Part shown: one piece after another, positions 5,673 through 6,934 of the stretch
How positions within the stretch are numbered: the stretch's first letter is position 1
Layout of the letters: each line of letters begins with the position of its first letter
Assembly: GCA_012032975.1 (NCBI GenBank)
Contig: JAAUPU010000148.1
Span: 1 to 6,934, forward strand
DNA length: 6,934 bases
Direction: 5' to 3'
From: Caldilineaceae bacterium
GTDB lineage: Bacteria > Chloroflexota > Anaerolineae > Caldilineales > Caldilineaceae
Made by a program: the position numbers and the translations under genes
Notes under the pieces: model-generated
The model's database searches: none
Told to the model about the DNA's origin: nothing
The model's input: the letters and a program-made list of their open reading frames with translations, nothing else

Positions 5673-6340
5673 TGGATATGGACGAAAGGCATTACTACTT
5701 TGAGCAACTCTATCCTTTACAAGATCAAGTACTCAAGGTAATCAATCGCGTTGAGACAGGGTTCTATCTCACTGGTGGTACAGCTGTTTCCCGAGCCTAC
5801 CTTCAGCATCGGTATTCGGATGATTTAGATCTGTTCGTCAATTACGATCCTAATTTTGCGATTTGGTCTTCGATCTTGATCGATACACTTGTTGCCCAAG
5901 AGCAGTGGACGTGCGAAATTTCGATGCGGCAACAATTTTTTGTACGTCTTTTACTCGTACAAAATGAGACCGTACTCAAAATAGAACTGGTCAACGATGT
6001 GCCAGCACGTGTTGGCGAAGTGCAAGAACACCCTACTTTGGGTCAGATTGACAGCGCAGAAAACATCCTTGCCAACAAGCTCTCGGCGCTGATTGGACGT
6101 GATGAACCGCGTGATCTTGCCGATATTTGGGGCCTCTGCACCAAACTTGGGTTATCGCTCAAAGAGGCAATTGATGGTGCGCAAAGTAAAGCAACGGGCA
6201 TTTATCCACCTGATTTAGCAAGGAAGTTGTGTACGGTTACACACAGGGAATGGGAGTTAATCCGATGGATTGATCCTCCAGTTCCTGAACAATATATTGC
6301 AGAACTGAATACACTTGGTGAAGGCTTAATCCTTGTCTGA
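5672..6340 (+). CDS. AbiEii/AbiGii-family nucleotidyltransferase toxin
   Basis: It encodes 222 residues. The nucleotidyltransferase fold is clear: FYLTGGTAVSRAYLQHRYSD (31-50) holds the GG-T/A motif, and the DLDLF that follows supplies the metal-binding acidic pair D51/D53. A third acidic position is likely in VLKIELVND (101-109, E105 or D109). The hallmark C-terminal motif appears in ENILANKLSAL (130-140) followed by GRDEPRDLADIWGL (142-155), the family's K-x-A-L-x-x-R-x-x-x-R-D-x-x-D pattern. Members such as AbiEii and MenT transfer nucleotides, in studied MenT enzymes to tRNA 3' ends, halting growth or phage development. Key residues are present, so it is probably active. It is coupled to the preceding gene by a one-base overlap. 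Codons are more AT-rich than in the racemase-family gene, consistent with separate acquisition. Confidence 0.88.
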   Translation: MDMDERHYYFEQLYPLQDQVLKVINRVETGFYLTGGTAVSRAYLQHRYSDDLDLFVNYDPNFAIWSSILIDTLVAQEQWTCEISMRQQFFVRLLLVQNETVLKIELVNDVPARVGEVQEHPTLGQIDSAENILANKLSALIGRDEPRDLADIWGLCTKLGLSLKEAIDGAQSKATGIYPPDLARKLCTVTHREWELIRWIDPPVPEQYIAELNTLGEGLILV

Positions 6341-6821
6341 TTAGCGAATGAGAGCAATCCAGCCGCGGAGTACCTTTCTTGGATACAGTATGATGGCATG
6401 GCGTGAAATTGTTTGGACGTACGGATCGGGTCGTCTAGTTGCTTGGTCGGTTGGCAGGTTTGTTGCTGCCAACATTTCGTGTAGACGACTCGGCTAAATT
6501 GGTGCGGATCACTCGCCGCAGCCCGGCAAGCGATGCTCACGATGGGTGTCGAGCTAGCCTGACATCGCGCAGTCACTACTGGGTGATTTCGGGTGGATGC
6601 ATAACATTTGTATCCCCGACTCCCCGATGTGGTGGACTTCGCGCGTCGCAGCCGAATGGTTCTGCTTTTGGGTGCGACAATTTGCGGAGTCATTGGAAAT
6701 GCCCGAACTCTGGACGGATGTAGAAAGGCTGCTTTCCACGCCACAAACCTGAAGTAGAATCGATCGCTGATCTGACCGCTACGCGCTCGACCCACTTTCT
6801 GAAACTCGAGGTGGTGCGACG
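6341..6821. other. Gene-free stretch before the protease-like gene
   Basis: About 480 bases with no credible gene on either strand. Open frames on both strands are arginine- and serine-rich and lack patterned hydrophobicity. No terminator-like hairpin with a T run, repeat or RNA gene was found. The promoter of the gene at 6822 should lie near its right end. Confidence 0.45.
6808..6815 (+). promoter_or_regulatory. Ribosome binding site of the partial gene at 6822
   Basis: GAGGTGGT lies 6 bases before ATG 6822 and decides this start. Confidence 0.6.
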
Positions 6822-6934
6822 ATGAGGGATTCGCAGACCGAAACTTCTTCGACATCGAGCGAAACGTGCAGAAGACAAGTTGGCTACTTGGTCATCGGCG
6901 TGGGGAGCCCGCATGGCGCAGACGTGGTCGGCTG
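6822..6934 (+). CDS. Start of a hydrogenase maturation protease-like protein (partial)
   Basis: Only 37 codons are present before the window ends. A hydrophilic leader (MRDSQTETSSTSSETCRRQ) is followed by the strand-loop VGYLVIGVGSPHGADVVG. It matches the N-terminus of the HyaD/HybD/HycI-type endopeptidases, which clip the C-terminus of the NiFe-hydrogenase large subunit after nickel insertion: a VIGxGSPxGDDxVGW signature in one large subgroup. The second Asp, equivalent to the metal-sensing acidic residue, is kept (D35), while the first is Ala here. The call rests on this short motif and the good ribosome binding site. Proteins of this fold without a known hydrogenase partner also exist. Confidence 0.6.
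   Translation, partial: MRDSQTETSSTSSETCRRQVGYLVIGVGSPHGADVVG

Noticed and set aside
6202..6855. A 217-residue open frame on the minus strand
   Set aside because: It runs antisense through the end of the AbiEii-type gene, is rich in Ser and Arg, and shows no domain pattern or ribosome binding site.
1..6934. CRISPR array, transposase or integrase
   Set aside because: No regularly spaced repeats and no DDE, HUH or tyrosine/serine recombinase motif were seen in any frame. The direct repeats present come only in pairs.

Overview
The window is a bacterial chromosomal segment in which every credible gene lies on the + strand. It looks like an accessory, decaying region: intact small modules sit among broken pieces of larger genes. 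The gene mix would suit a large-genome, free-living bacterium: a peptide-synthetase fragment, an enolase-superfamily sugar-acid dehydratase-like gene, three toxin-antitoxin-type pairs and a hydrogenase-maturation-protease-like start. A filamentous Chloroflexota is my best guess, from general resemblance only; no marker gene proves it.

Layout. 1-302 has no gene, only a GC-rich inverted repeat. 303-744 is the start of a nonribosomal peptide synthetase-type gene, frameshifted and cut off inside the adenylation domain. 870-1350 is a multiply frameshifted remnant of an unidentified protein. 1361-1928 is an overlapping DUF4258-type / YgiT-type zinc-finger pair. 2031-2211 is a second, shorter remnant of the same unidentified family. 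2286-3506 is a full-length mandelate racemase / muconate lactonizing enzyme family gene. In it, two compensating single-base indels replace about 17 residues, including the motif expected to carry the catalytic histidine. 3618-4248 is a DUF104-like antitoxin / PIN-domain toxin pair. 4507-4815 is a chimeric remnant: the N-terminus of an aminoglycoside-phosphotransferase-like protein joined to a second copy of the 3' end of the racemase-family gene. 4812-5165 is a small VOC (glyoxalase-fold) protein gene flanked by a 26-base direct repeat. 5370-6340 is a two-gene unit of a 100-residue unknown protein and an AbiEii-family nucleotidyltransferase. 6341-6821 shows nothing recognisable. At 6822 the start of a hydrogenase-maturation-protease-like gene runs off the window.

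How the genes relate. The three two-gene units have the tight overlaps (8, 11 and 1 base) usual for toxin-antitoxin operons and are probably self-contained addiction or defence modules. They are not obviously linked to the metabolic genes. The repeats and truncations indicate repeated recombination and deletion, with the small TA units surviving among debris. I see no transposase, integrase, CRISPR array or RNA gene. The most unusual points are the double compensating frameshift in the racemase-family gene and the AbiEii-type toxin whose partner is a small protein that I do not recognise as AbiEi.
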